In this document: piece after piece, positions 9,119 through 17,553 of the stretch | Position numbering within the stretch: position 1 is the stretch's first letter | Layout of the letters: every line of letters begins with the position of its first letter | NCBI RefSeq assembly: GCF_002162375.1 | Contig: NZ_CP021425.1 | Span: forward strand, 5,101,001-5,165,000 | Origin: Oleiphilus messinensis | GTDB lineage: Bacteria; Pseudomonadota; Gammaproteobacteria; Pseudomonadales; Oleiphilaceae | Reading direction: 5' to 3' | Length of the DNA: 64,000 nt | The notes under the pieces: model-generated | Databases searched by the model: none | Told to the model about the DNA's origin: nothing | The model's input: only the letters and a program-made list of their open reading frames with translations | Position numbers and translations under genes: made by a program

Positions 9119-9709
9119 TTAGTCGCTTTCATTGATTGATAATCTGGCAATGGCTGTTGATAACCAGCTATTTAATGAATCCACTTCTTGCGCAATGTAC
9201 TGTTGATCGTTAAATGCACTGGCAAGTGTTGCAATTCCCTGGCTGCGAGCAAGCAATTGCATTGCAAAGTAATCCGCTCTGGATGCAAACCCCAACGCTT
9301 CAAATTGACGGCCCAACCATACCCGAAACAGCGTAAAAACCTTACTGGCCTCAGTCAGATTGACATGCTTCAGCTTACTCAGCTCCGTGGTAAGGGTTCC
9401 GACAGGGCAACCGAAACGTAATATTTTTTCCTGGTTCTGAATCAGTATTTGAATAAAGCAGCGAATACGCGTTTCGGGTGAATCCCCTTTCTGCTCCCAG
9501 TCCTCGAGCATTTTTCTGGTATTTTCAAGTCGACGCTCGATCACTGCGGCCAAAATGGCATCCTTGGTTTTAAAGTGATAATAAAAATTCCCGCGGGAAA
9601 TGCTCACTGTTTTGGCGATCTGTGAAAAAGATGTGTGTTCGTACCCATTTTCATAAAACAGCACATCTGCAGCATCGACTATTTGATCTCGGGTCGGGTT
9701 ATTGGGCAT
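9119..9709 (-). CDS. TetR/AcrR-family repressor
   Basis: A 196-aa TetR-type regulator. The N-terminal DNA-binding domain is clear: IVDAADVLFYENGYEHTSFSQIAK, then the recognition helix region VSISRGNFYYHFKTKDAILAAVI. The C-terminal half is an all-helical ligand domain of unknown specificity, resembling regulators with a TetR_C_11-type end. It heads a string with a YciI-like gene and tag. Two 20-bp palindromes upstream, one lying between the promoter elements, indicate that it represses its own transcription. Confidence 0.92.
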   Translation of the reverse strand: MPNNPTRDQIVDAADVLFYENGYEHTSFSQIAKTVSISRGNFYYHFKTKDAILAAVIERRLENTRKMLEDWEQKGDSPETRIRCFIQILIQNQEKILRFGCPVGTLTTELSKLKHVNLTEASKVFTLFRVWLGRQFEALGFASRADYFAMQLLARSQGIATLASAFNDQQYIAQEVDSLNSWLSTAIARLSINESD

Positions 9710-9751
9710 GCGTGCTCACTCTCGATTGACAAAACCTTAATGAAATGCCTC

Positions 9752-9771
9752 ATTAGGACAGTCATCCTAAT
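9752..9771. promoter_or_regulatory. TetR-type operator 1 (downstream palindrome)
   Basis: Palindrome ATTAGGACAGTCATCCTAAT, arms ATTAGGA / TCCTAAT. It shares the TAGGAC core with the second palindrome; their centres are 33 bp apart, about three helical turns. It lies between the promoter and the TetR start codon, in the expected leader region. Confidence 0.7.
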
Positions 9772-9782
9772 TGTTGGCAAAA

Positions 9783-9811
9783 AGAATAGGACATACGTCC
9801 TATTCCGTCAA
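9783..9811 (-). promoter_or_regulatory. TetR gene promoter with embedded operator 2
   Basis: On the minus strand, TTGACG (9811-9806) and TATTCT (9788-9783) are separated by exactly 17 bp. The spacer is filled by a perfect inverted repeat with arms GAATAGGAC / GTCCTATTC (9784-9805) and a 4-nt centre. Repressor bound here would directly block RNA polymerase. This is sequence-based; the assignment to the adjacent TetR protein is inference. Confidence 0.7.
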
Positions 9812-9817
9812 TACACC

Positions 9818-10459
9818 TTAGGCGAATTTATTTAATGCGCTTTCAAATCGATTATAAAAATCACGTTCCAGAAGGTTCTCCCGAGTCCAACCATCAAGTG
9901 CTACCGAAAACTCAAGCGCGGATCGGGCCTTGGTAAACCACTCGGTGCGACCTTCCTGAGACCATTGCGCTTCCATTGAAACGCCTTCCTCTGGCGTTCC
10001 GTCGAGGTCGATTCCAAACGTCATGACATGGCAGTGAAACTCCATCAACATTTTGTCCCCTTCGGACATTCCGGCAGTGGCCTCTTCCCAGGCCTGAGAT
10101 ACAAACTCCGGCGCATTCACCGGAGGAAACATGATGGCCTTGCCAATACCTATCTCGACAATTCCGTCGCTATTCAAATCGACCATGCCTGTCCGGTCGG
10201 GATGAGCGAGCAGATTTTGAGCACCTTCAGCACTTAATCGGGAAACATCGATACGGTCCGCCAGAGATGCCGCTTTCTGCACCAATGCCAATTCATCCCG
10301 AGACATATTATTTAAAACCTGTCGAGCATCGCCCGATGCGGCCATTGCATCATTTGCGTTGGCGAGAAGCGCTGAAAAGTCTGAGACCTGATCGTCAGAC
10401 AGACCTCGGGCTCTCAATAACTGGGTTGATTTTTCACTGAAATTAACGGGCGAGATCAT
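9818..10459 (-). CDS. hypothetical protein with an EF-hand-like loop
   Basis: A 213-aa protein I do not recognise. It has no signal peptide and no membrane segment. The N-terminal third is helical (LLRARGLSDDQVSDFSALL). Near residue 95 it contains DLNSDGIVEIG, matching the first half of a calcium-binding EF-hand loop (DxNxDG). The C-terminal half is acidic and aromatic (MEFHCHVMTFGIDLDGTPEEG). It lies upstream of the TetR promoter on the same strand, so it could be transcribed with or read into that cluster. Confidence 0.65.
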   Translation of the reverse strand: MISPVNFSEKSTQLLRARGLSDDQVSDFSALLANANDAMAASGDARQVLNNMSRDELALVQKAASLADRIDVSRLSAEGAQNLLAHPDRTGMVDLNSDGIVEIGIGKAIMFPPVNAPEFVSQAWEEATAGMSEGDKMLMEFHCHVMTFGIDLDGTPEEGVSMEAQWSQEGRTEWFTKARSALEFSVALDGWTRENLLERDFYNRFESALNKFA

Positions 10460-10685
10460 AAACTGCAGCCTCCCTGGATTACGGATAGAAACTCAACGCA
10501 GAAGCAATAATAATGCCCGCACCATTAAAGTGCATAGAATGCCACTACTTAGATGGCTGACTCGTTCGAGAAACCGATTCCAACACCGGTAGAAAACCCT
10601 ATCGAAAATAAAAAGCGGCAACGGTATGCCGTTCAAATCTGTGAGGTTGCCATGAATCGGTTGTTCACCTTCATAGACACAGGCA

Positions 10686-11525
10686 TCAATAATTTTCACG
10701 TACGAGATCGTCTCGCAGGGATTCCGGGGGGATAACACGCATACGATTGGGTTGACCAAGTAGTAGTGACGGTTTCATTCCCAAAATGGTTCTAAAGGTG
10801 TGGGTAAAATGTGACGAGTCAGAAAAGCCCGCATTGATGGCGGCTGCAGTTAGACTTTCACCTTCCCCCACTTTCACAGCGGTAACATAGAGGCGATGCC
10901 AGAGCCGGTAACGACGGATCGGTATTCCCGTCTGTTGTTTGAATAGTTGCACCAACCGGGGGACAGATAAATTTACTTCCGAGGCTAACGCCTCCACGGA
11001 AAGATTCTGGTGAATACTTTGTTTAATCAAGTCCACAACCCGGGCGATCCGTGGATCAGCGACAAAAGTGGATAATTTACCGCCGTGAGGATTGGTCAAC
11101 AATTCATCCACAATGCCATATGCCTCGCACGAGGGAGGCGCCAGATTCAATAAAGCTTGAAAGGTATCTACGAACCGCCCCGGACTCCGAAGCCCCAAGC
11201 CAACATCGCCGAACCGCTGCTGCATCTGGAGCAGTATCTGATCATAATCATAACCCAATACATCCAAGTGACAGTTGACCACAACAGCAGACCCGGTATC
11301 GACCGAAACCGAAGACCCGGCGGGAAACAAAATACTCTGGCTTTCAAGTGGTTGTGCGGTATCAGTATAGAGTTTAATCGGGTCGCCACTCAGGCTTATA
11401 ACCAACGTTGAGGCGGCATGATTCACCACAATGGGTTCAAACAACGGGCCAATATAGAGCGTCCGTTTATCCCATAGATAAAGTAAGGAAGGGGGGGAGG
11501 AAGTGGTTTCGCCGGAAGCAGTCAT
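10686..11525 (-). CDS. AraC-family transcriptional regulator
   Basis: A 279-aa AraC/XylS regulator. The C-terminal domain has both helix-turn-helix units: NLSVEALASEVNLSVPRLVQLFKQQ and GESLTAAAINAGFSDSSHFTHTFR, followed by the typical GMKPS ending. The N-terminal about 150 residues are a beta-rich cupin-type sensor with no recognisable ligand motif. It is divergent from the lipase gene across a 320-bp gap, so regulation of the lipase is a reasonable guess but not shown by the sequence. About 225 bp downstream of its stop (10460-10685) hold no convincing gene. Confidence 0.88.
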   Translation of the reverse strand: MTASGETTSSPPSLLYLWDKRTLYIGPLFEPIVVNHAASTLVISLSGDPIKLYTDTAQPLESQSILFPAGSSVSVDTGSAVVVNCHLDVLGYDYDQILLQMQQRFGDVGLGLRSPGRFVDTFQALLNLAPPSCEAYGIVDELLTNPHGGKLSTFVADPRIARVVDLIKQSIHQNLSVEALASEVNLSVPRLVQLFKQQTGIPIRRYRLWHRLYVTAVKVGEGESLTAAAINAGFSDSSHFTHTFRTILGMKPSLLLGQPNRMRVIPPESLRDDLVRENY

Positions 11526-11845
11526 ATTTGATCCGTTTATGCTTGATACGACCTTGTACTTGGTTCCAGATGCTCCTTGCGCTTAATCAGAATACGAGAC
11601 ACCAATAACACCTGTGTGCTGAGAATACTTACACACGTATGATTATTTTCGATCCATTTTATGACAATTAAATCCGATTTAAATCGTCTTGTGACAGTTT
11701 CGTGAACCGTATCACTCGAATCCGGCAATTCCCCAAACATCATCAAAACGTACAAGTGTTATCCATATTGGTGCACGTAGACTCCAAAATGTTGCACAAA
11801 CGACGAATCATAACCATAGAACAAACATAACAGGATACGAAAACA
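11526..11845. promoter_or_regulatory. divergent intergenic region, AraC regulator / lipase
   Basis: This 320-bp AT-rich gap must hold both promoters. It contains a short inverted repeat around TTAAATCCGATTTAA (near 11668-11682) and a partially repeated AAATC motif. I see no confident -35/-10 pair or sigma-54 box. The lipase ATG is preceded by an AACAGGATA element. Confidence 0.35.
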
Positions 11846-12814
11846 ATGAAAAAAGCAATCATCAGCGCTGCCGCCGCCGCAGCCTTATCCACAGCAGCAA
11901 TTTCTCTTCCTGCAAATGCCGGATTTTTTGACAATTTGTTCAAACCTGCCAAAACAGAACATCCCATCATGTTGATTCCTGGCATCTTTGCCTTCGACAC
12001 CATTGCTGGCGTGGATTACTGGTATCAAATCCCGTCTGCACTGGAGAACCGAGGTGCAACCGTCCATGTTGCTAAAATCAACGCCTTCGAAAGTTCCGCT
12101 ATGCGTGGCGAATCATTAATCGAACAACTTGAAGAAATAAAAGCCGCAGCAAACGGACAAATCGACAAGTTCAATCTCATGGGGCACAGCCAGGGCGGTA
12201 TGACTGCTCGTTATGTCATGAACGTACGTCCCGATCTGGTTGCATCCGTCACCACAATGTCAACGCCACACACTGGCTCACCGGTAGCCGATGTCGTTTC
12301 CGGCGCGGCTCCAGAAGGTACTCTGCAAGGAGTTGTATTCGAAGAGTTCACGAATGCAGTCGGAAATCTTGTTAATTTGCTGTCTGACAACAAACAAGAC
12401 AAATCCAACATTAATGCGATGCTGGCGGAGTTTAATGCAGAAGGATCCATCGCGTTCAATAGTCAGTTCCCTGCGGGCGTCCCCACCGAGCACTGCGGCG
12501 AGGGGCCGGATAATGTGACAATCAATGGTCACAAAATAAAATTGTATTCCTGGGGCGGCGGATCTCACTTTACCGGGCTTCTCGACATATCTGATCCACT
12601 TTTCGCGATAACGGGTATGGCTTTTGAAGATGAAGCCAATGACGGTATTACCGGCGTATGTTCCAACCATTTCGGCAAAGTATTGCGGGATGATTACAAC
12701 ATGAATCACATCGATATCAATAACCATGTTTTGGGTAACGTGTCGCTGTTTGAAACCAATCCAAAAACCGTATTCGTTAACCATGCCAAGCGTTTGAAGC
12801 AAGCGGGACTCTAA
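11846..12814 (+). CDS. secreted triacylglycerol lipase, family I.1
   Basis: A 322-aa lipase of the Pseudomonas/Burkholderia foldase-dependent type, hydrolysing long-chain acylglycerols outside the cell. Signal peptide with an alanine run, cleaved after ANA (about residue 25). Catalytic Ser115 in GHSQGG, Asp266 in EANDGITG and His288 in NMNHID. Cys217 and Cys272 match the conserved disulphide. The HPIMLIPGI oxyanion strand is intact, as is the C-terminal HANRLK-like ending (HAKRLKQAGL). Its foldase gene follows 113 nt downstream, so the two form the usual pair. Such lipases leave the periplasm by type II secretion, whose genes are not in this window. Confidence 0.95.
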   Translation: MKKAIISAAAAAALSTAAISLPANAGFFDNLFKPAKTEHPIMLIPGIFAFDTIAGVDYWYQIPSALENRGATVHVAKINAFESSAMRGESLIEQLEEIKAAANGQIDKFNLMGHSQGGMTARYVMNVRPDLVASVTTMSTPHTGSPVADVVSGAAPEGTLQGVVFEEFTNAVGNLVNLLSDNKQDKSNINAMLAEFNAEGSIAFNSQFPAGVPTEHCGEGPDNVTINGHKIKLYSWGGGSHFTGLLDISDPLFAITGMAFEDEANDGITGVCSNHFGKVLRDDYNMNHIDINNHVLGNVSLFETNPKTVFVNHAKRLKQAGL

Positions 12815-12927
12815 ACGGGTCGGGCCTGAGTAAAAGGTCTCTTCGACCGGGCACAGGGATGTGCCTTTCAAGTCCGGCAAATGAAAAGCACAGATAACCT
12901 CCTACATCTTCTCTTTAGAGCTTCGCC

Positions 12928-14025
12928 ATGAACAAGTTTACGCTTTTTGGCTTAACTGGAATCATTATGGTTTCAGGAGCCGTGTTTGCTTACTGGAATT
13001 TATCTTCAGACACTCGAAACACACCTATTCAATTGCTATCGGCAAGCCCGTTAGAATCAAAACGACTCGCAAAACAAACCGTCGTTTCCGCCTCAACAGA
13101 GACAGCCGCTCCACTCACGATCGATACCGCCAAGCGGGTTAATGCACGAATTCATGAGCATAGCAAGCAGACACAAGAGCATTTATCCACCAGGGGGCTC
13201 CCCGAATCCCTACAGGGAGTAAGACACGAGATCCGGCTTCAAACTGATCCTCAGGGAAACCTTATCATCAATCGCGATGTTAAAGACCTGATCGAATTTT
13301 ACCTTTCCGCTGTGGGTGAGGCCCCACTAGCGTCAATTTTGCTACAGATTCAACATGACTTTGCCCAACAACTGCAATTCCCGGCCAGAGATCAAGCCAA
13401 TCAGATTCTTCGCAATTTCGTTGATTACAAAATCGCGCTGGCAGAACAAGCGCCTTCTGCGATGAACCACGCAACAACACCGGAATACTCGAGCGGGATG
13501 CTACGGCAGCAAAAAAGCCAAGTACAGCAACTCCGGGAACAATTTTTTACGCCGGATCAATATGATTCATTTTTTGCCGAAGAAGACACGTATGACAACT
13601 ATATGCTGGATCAACTCGACATCAGTCGCAATGAGCACCTGAGTCAGGAGGAAAAACGAATTCAAAGCGCAGCGCTGGCAGCAACACTTCCCCCCGAGGT
13701 TAAACAGCTTCGGGAAAGCGTCAGCCGATTCGGCGAACTCCACCAGGAAACGGAACAGCTAAAATCACAAGGCGCCAGTGCCGGTCAGCTGTTCGAGGTG
13801 AGAGCGGAAAAGTTAGGCAGTGAAGCCGCAACCGCATTGGCGGAGCTGGACCAGCAACGGGCGAACTGGAAACAGCGACTCAACCAGTACGTAGAACAAC
13901 GGAACCTGATCCGGGCATCGGATATGAGTTCAGCGGATCAAGTCACTGCAATAAAATCGTTAATCGAGGACTCATTTAAGGGTACTGAGCGTATTCGAGT
14001 ACGAGCACTTGATGCGGATATTTAG
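12928..14025 (+). CDS. lipase-specific foldase (Lif)
   Basis: A 365-aa membrane-anchored steric chaperone for the preceding lipase. One N-terminal membrane segment (residues about 5-24), a variable linker, then the minidomain RGLPESLQGV and a long helical arm rich in Gln and Glu. The family motif RxxFDY(F/C)L(S/T)A appears as KDLIEFYLSA, with conservative changes at several positions. Length is normal for Lif. It folds the lipase in the periplasm before secretion. Confidence 0.9.
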   Translation: MNKFTLFGLTGIIMVSGAVFAYWNLSSDTRNTPIQLLSASPLESKRLAKQTVVSASTETAAPLTIDTAKRVNARIHEHSKQTQEHLSTRGLPESLQGVRHEIRLQTDPQGNLIINRDVKDLIEFYLSAVGEAPLASILLQIQHDFAQQLQFPARDQANQILRNFVDYKIALAEQAPSAMNHATTPEYSSGMLRQQKSQVQQLREQFFTPDQYDSFFAEEDTYDNYMLDQLDISRNEHLSQEEKRIQSAALAATLPPEVKQLRESVSRFGELHQETEQLKSQGASAGQLFEVRAEKLGSEAATALAELDQQRANWKQRLNQYVEQRNLIRASDMSSADQVTAIKSLIEDSFKGTERIRVRALDADI

Positions 14026-14052
14026 ACTCGAAAGCGCAATCGGAGTAGCAGA

Positions 14053-14703
14053 TCAGACCTTTGCAAGCACGTTATCGATCGCACACTTAACTTTGTCTTT
14101 AACGAGGTCCGCTGCATTGACGCTGACCCCCAGGTTATTCACCAGGCCGTTTTCAATTGCATAGATCCAGCCATGAACATAGAGCGGCTGCCCCCGCGCC
14201 CAGGCATCCTGAACAATGGTGGTCTGGGTGACGTGAGAAACCTGGGAAATCACATTTAATTCGCACAACAAATCGGTTTTCTGGCTAATCCCCTCAACTT
14301 GTTCCAACTGTGTTTGATATTTCTCCGCGATATCGCCTACATGCCGCAGCCAATTGTTGATCAATCCGATTTGTGATCCCTGAATCACAGCTCGCACACC
14401 ACCACAGCCATAGTGGCCACAAACGATGATGTGTTTAACTTTAAGGACTTCAACGGCATATTGCACAACGGACAGGCAGTTCAAATCGGTATGGACCACC
14501 AGATTGGCAACATTCCTGTGCACAAACAACTCGCCCGGTAGCAGACCCACGATCTCATTCGCAGGAACCCGACTGTCCGAACAACCAATCCACAGGAATT
14601 CAGGGCTCTGCTGTTTCGAGAGCTTCTCGAAAAATTCAGGGTCTTCGTCGGTTATCTGAGCAGCCCATTTACGGTTATTCTCAATTAGTTCAGAAACCGG
14701 CAT
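14053..14703 (-). CDS. can: beta-carbonic anhydrase
   Basis: A 216-aa beta-class carbonic anhydrase interconverting CO2 and bicarbonate in the cytoplasm. Zinc ligands Cys41 (IGCSDSRVP), His97 and Cys100 (CGHYGCGG) are present. So is the Asp43-Arg45 dyad. The block FVHRNVANLV and the C-terminal W-YAIENGLV region match the enteric Can subfamily, and length is the same. It is monocistronic, convergent with the foldase gene and 27 bp away. Confidence 0.96.
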   Translation of the reverse strand: MPVSELIENNRKWAAQITDEDPEFFEKLSKQQSPEFLWIGCSDSRVPANEIVGLLPGELFVHRNVANLVVHTDLNCLSVVQYAVEVLKVKHIIVCGHYGCGGVRAVIQGSQIGLINNWLRHVGDIAEKYQTQLEQVEGISQKTDLLCELNVISQVSHVTQTTIVQDAWARGQPLYVHGWIYAIENGLVNNLGVSVNAADLVKDKVKCAIDNVLAKV

Positions 14704-14947
14704 ACAAACTTTTCCTATACTATTGCTGAAAGCATCAAGCTGGAGAGCATCAAGTAAGAATCTCCAGTCGACTCAAGACAAGAATGCACCACCTTTGAGC
14801 ATTGATATCCCCTCAACCTATCCAGAATCGAGGCTCAAGGCAGTATTCAAATTATCCTTTTTATTGTCAACAAACAGTCACCCGCAACAGCATTTTCAAC
14901 CTGAATTTCACTCGAACCTACCACTTAATCAGTAGTCTTGAAGACAC
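14704..14947. other. non-coding stretch upstream of can
   Basis: No supported gene. It holds the can promoter region and a two-copy 15-bp imperfect repeat, AGCATCAAGCTGGAG then AGCATCAAGTAAGAA, around 14731-14760. Short open frames here have no family signature. Confidence 0.4.
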
Positions 14948-14976
14948 AAAAAAGGGCGATCATTAAATGTCGCCCT
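14948..14976 (-). terminator. intrinsic terminator downstream of aroG
   Basis: Minus strand: stem AGGGCGA / TCGCCCT with a 10-nt loop followed by a run of six T. It lies about 107 bp past the DAHP synthase stop, on the strand of that gene. Confidence 0.8.
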
Positions 14977-14987
14977 AATATAAGTCA

Positions 14988-15033
14988 ACGTTCGAAATCG
15001 CACTACGTAAGTGCATCAACTGATTTCGAACGT
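14988..15033. other. nested stem-loop between aroG stop and its terminator
   Basis: A 12-bp perfect outer stem, ACGTTCGAAATC / GATTTCGAACGT, encloses a second hairpin GCACT-ACGTA-AGTGC (15000-15014). There is no T-run, so it is not an obvious terminator. It could protect the 3' end of the mRNA or bind a protein. Confidence 0.6.
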
Positions 15034-15082
15034 ACCACCACTCAACAAAAGCGCTTCTGGAATGGTGGACGCTCAATTCAGA

Positions 15083-16180
15083 TCAGGGGCAAAGTGACTG
15101 GTGCGCGGATAAAATCAGCGAAGCGGTTTCTTCCCAATTGATACATGCGTCGGTGATAGATACACCATACTCCAGATCATCCTTGTCCAGGTTCTGTCTA
15201 CCCTCTTTCAGGAAGCTCTCAAGCATTACACCTTTAATCGCTGAAGTCTTCCGCACAGTCAATTGCGCCACAACATTCTCAAAAACAAGACCTTGTCTGG
15301 CGTGATCTTTACCTGAGTTTTCGTGACTGCAATCAATCACAATCGCCGCATGCAACCCCGCCTTGGATAATGCAGCTTCACAGCTGGCAACATTGTCAGC
15401 ATCGTAATTCGGTCCACCTTTTCCACCCCGCAACACCACGTGTGCATCGGGGTTACCGGAGGTTTCAATCATCGCAATCTGACCTTGTCCATCCATGCCC
15501 AGAAACGAATGGGGCGACATAGCAGACTTGATGCCATTGAGCGCAATTTCGAGACTACCATCCGTCCCGTTTTTGAATCCGGTAGGCACTCCTAACCCGC
15601 TTACCATTTCCCGGTGAATTTGTGACTCACTCGTTCGCGCTCCAATTGCCACCCAGCTCAACAAATCGGAAAGGTAGGGCATGGCTAACGGATTCAACGC
15701 TTCAGTCGCAACCGGAAGACCCAGACCAGTCAACTCGAGCAACAGCGCCCGTGCGGACTTGAGTCCGGTTTCCATATCATGACTACCGTCCAAAGACGGG
15801 TCATACAACATCCCCTTCCAGCCCACGGTGGTACGAGGCTTTTCAAAATAACAGCGCATGACCAACAGCATTTTGTCTTCAACCTGCGCCTGCAGCATCT
15901 TAAGCTTTCGGCCATACTCGAGCGCCGCTTCAGGATCATGGAGAGAACATGGCCCGGTAATCACCATCAAACGGTCATCCGTACCATTCAGAATGGCTTC
16001 AATTTCCCGTCGATGGCCGGCCACCTGTTGCAAAAGCGCATCCGTTGCCAAAAGTTCGGATTTCAGGGTTTGCGGTGAAGGTAGCGGTCGGGCGGATTGT
16101 GACTGTGCAATATCAACTTGAGATATATCCCGCTGCTCAGTTATTTCTGTCGTTTGCAAAATTGCCATATTCGCTGTCAT
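15083..16180 (-). CDS. aroG: class I DAHP synthase (3-deoxy-7-phosphoheptulonate synthase)
   Basis: Catalyses the first step of the shikimate pathway, joining phosphoenolpyruvate and erythrose 4-phosphate. About 365 aa, normal for the AroFGH type. Visible motifs: MVITGPCSLHDPEAALEYG, VMRCYFEKPRTTVGWKG, GARTSESQIHRE, PTGFKNGTDG, HVVLRGGKGGPNY, DCSHENSGKDH and GVMLESFL. ATG at 16180 is preferred over a TTG 21 nt upstream because of the GAGA element before it. Which isozyme (Phe-, Tyr- or Trp-inhibited) cannot be read from sequence by eye. It is preceded by a leader ORF with an aromatic codon cluster and an attenuator-like terminator, so supply of aromatic tRNAs probably controls it. Confidence 0.95.
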   Translation of the reverse strand: MTANMAILQTTEITEQRDISQVDIAQSQSARPLPSPQTLKSELLATDALLQQVAGHRREIEAILNGTDDRLMVITGPCSLHDPEAALEYGRKLKMLQAQVEDKMLLVMRCYFEKPRTTVGWKGMLYDPSLDGSHDMETGLKSARALLLELTGLGLPVATEALNPLAMPYLSDLLSWVAIGARTSESQIHREMVSGLGVPTGFKNGTDGSLEIALNGIKSAMSPHSFLGMDGQGQIAMIETSGNPDAHVVLRGGKGGPNYDADNVASCEAALSKAGLHAAIVIDCSHENSGKDHARQGLVFENVVAQLTVRKTSAIKGVMLESFLKEGRQNLDKDDLEYGVSITDACINWEETASLILSAHQSLCP

Positions 16181-16416
16181 GTTCAGATTCTCTTTTCTCA
16201 ATTGTTATCGTAAGCTGAATTTGCTGTATGTTCGTATTAAATGACACGGATCATGGCCACATTCTGAGCTCGGAAGTCAGTTTTTACAGTGTAATCAACA
16301 CCGTTGTCGACTTTCCAAAGCTGCGAATGCGGCCTGGATAAATCGCCAACTGCAATAAAAACAACTACATCTATCCCTCATGTTTGCCTCTCAAATAAAA
16401 CTCAATGGCATAAACG

Positions 16417-16483
16417 AAAAAACCCCGAAGGTTTTGCCTTCGGGGTTTTTAATCCGGGAGGCAGAACCAGCGGTCTGCCTTCC
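16417..16483 (-). promoter_or_regulatory. transcription attenuator of aroG
   Basis: Minus strand, in order after the leader ORF stop: a 10-bp hairpin (GGAAGGCAGA with TCTGCCTCCC, 16483-16456), then a strong intrinsic terminator (CCCCGAAGG / CCTTCGGGG followed by TTTTTT, 16450-16417). The 3' arm of the first hairpin (TGCCTCCCGG) can instead pair with the 5' arm of the terminator and its loop (CCCCGAAGGCA). That gives the mutually exclusive pause, antiterminator and terminator structures of a classical attenuator. Pairing was assessed by eye. Confidence 0.75.
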
Positions 16484-16502
16484 TATAATCTCGTCGATCG
16501 TT

Positions 16503-16706
16503 TTACAGGTAGCCTAACCGCGCAACACTAAAGCCGCTAAAGTAAAACTGCCACCAATAAAATCGTACGGTACGACTCGCGTTAACCAATTTACGCGCAA
16601 GCGAGTCTGCTGACTGTGTCGTACGTTCCTGGGCATCGTTGCCTTTGACCGTAGGCGCATCAGAGCGAATTGCTTGGGATAAAATTACACGGTTAACTGT
16701 TTTCAT
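16503..16706 (-). CDS. aromatic leader peptide of aroG
   Basis: A 67-aa ORF ending about 20 nt before the first attenuator hairpin. Residues 49-56 are FYWWQFYF: seven of eight codons specify Phe, Tyr or Trp, and two more Phe/Tyr follow close by. Ribosome stalling here when charged aromatic tRNA is scarce would favour the antiterminator. A TATGAT -10-like element sits just before the ATG, leaving almost no untranslated leader. The N-terminal half (SDAPTVKGNDAQERT) is longer than typical leader peptides, so the true start may be internal, or the protein may have a second role. Confidence 0.65.
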   Translation of the reverse strand: MKTVNRVILSQAIRSDAPTVKGNDAQERTTQSADSLARKLVNASRTVRFYWWQFYFSGFSVARLGYL

Positions 16707-16785
16707 AGCGTCAGATCATACCGAACTCTCGATCAAAAAAAAACCACTTGTTTCAATTTTTTCCAACTTGGGCAAGTCCGGGCCA

Positions 16786-17553
16786 TTAGCGACTTAGCTC
16801 CATCAAGATTTTCCGGGCGAGATTCAATCGCGCAGCCAGGTAATCAGTGCCCCCTCGATCGGGGTGACACTTTTGCATCAGACGTCTATGCGCTGTCGTG
16901 ATTTCCTTATCGGTTGCCCCAGGTCGAAGCCCAAGAATATCGTATGCCTCCCGGACACTCATCCCATCCTGACTTGGTGACTGACTCTGATTGTTTGAAG
17001 CTCCGGAGTAGTTTCCACGCTGATAATGTTGACGCCAAATGCCACCTACTTTTTGATCCAGAAACGACTCAACACAGGTCACAGAGTCTTCATCACTTGC
17101 ATGAGCTTGATCCAGCAATTCTAACAATTCCGTCACCGAGAGCGTGTCGATATCCTTTCCTTTGAATAGACCTGCAACCACTACACCCGATAATTTCTGA
17201 GTCAATACATCCCGGTTCATACACAACAAAGGGGTTACAAGCTGATGCTGTTGAGGGGCCGAGCCAAATTTCCCGGGCAAACCATTTGCCCAATTGCGCA
17301 ACCCGGGAATATGACGGAATGCTAAAGAAACAAAAGGGAGAATCCGGCGCGCGAAAGGCAGCAATCCGGTAAAAATAGCCGCCAGAATATGTAATCTACC
17401 GGTAACCGTAAGCAGCACGAGCAATGAAATCAGTGCCCCGACGCCCCACTTGAACATCAGCTGTTTACGTTCTTCCGGTGATGCGGAACGCCACGCATGC
17501 CGCATCATAAACACCGCCAGCAATACCGCAGTGACAACAATCAATTTAAACAT
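16786..17553 (-). CDS. membrane-anchored J-domain protein
   Basis: A 255-aa protein with two to three N-terminal hydrophobic segments (about residues 3-17, 38-52 and 55-75) and a C-terminal J domain (REAYDILGLRPGATDKEITTAHRRLMQKCHPDRGGTDYLAARL with the essential HPD). A middle segment (TQKLSGVVVAGLFKGKDIDTLSVTELLELLDQ) is a helical region seen in small DnaJ-domain membrane proteins. The HPD tripeptide should stimulate DnaK ATPase at the inner membrane. It is not DjlA, which is encoded at 34439. It ends 80 bp before the aroG leader ORF on the same strand. Confidence 0.85.
   Translation of the reverse strand: MFKLIVVTAVLLAVFMMRHAWRSASPEERKQLMFKWGVGALISLLVLLTVTGRLHILAAIFTGLLPFARRILPFVSLAFRHIPGLRNWANGLPGKFGSAPQQHQLVTPLLCMNRDVLTQKLSGVVVAGLFKGKDIDTLSVTELLELLDQAHASDEDSVTCVESFLDQKVGGIWRQHYQRGNYSGASNNQSQSPSQDGMSVREAYDILGLRPGATDKEITTAHRRLMQKCHPDRGGTDYLAARLNLARKILMELSR

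Noticed and set aside
10493-10759. 88-aa minus-strand ORF after the AraC gene
   Set aside because: It overlaps the AraC 3' end, has no ribosome site or family signature, and a competing plus-strand ORF covers the same bases.
11526-11845. Sigma-54 promoter for the lipase
   Set aside because: ATTGGTGCACG resembles a -24 element but no GC dinucleotide follows at the required -12 spacing.
12278-12880. 200-aa ORF antisense to the lipase
   Set aside because: The lipase has a full catalytic triad and signal peptide on the plus strand; the antisense frame is a shadow.
14723-15141. Two short plus-strand ORFs between can and aroG
   Set aside because: They run through the aroG terminator and the nested stem-loop, and show no recognisable protein features.
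16304-16531. 75-aa plus-strand ORF across the aroG attenuator
   Set aside because: It reads through the terminator stem and has no supporting signal; the minus-strand leader and attenuator explain the region better.
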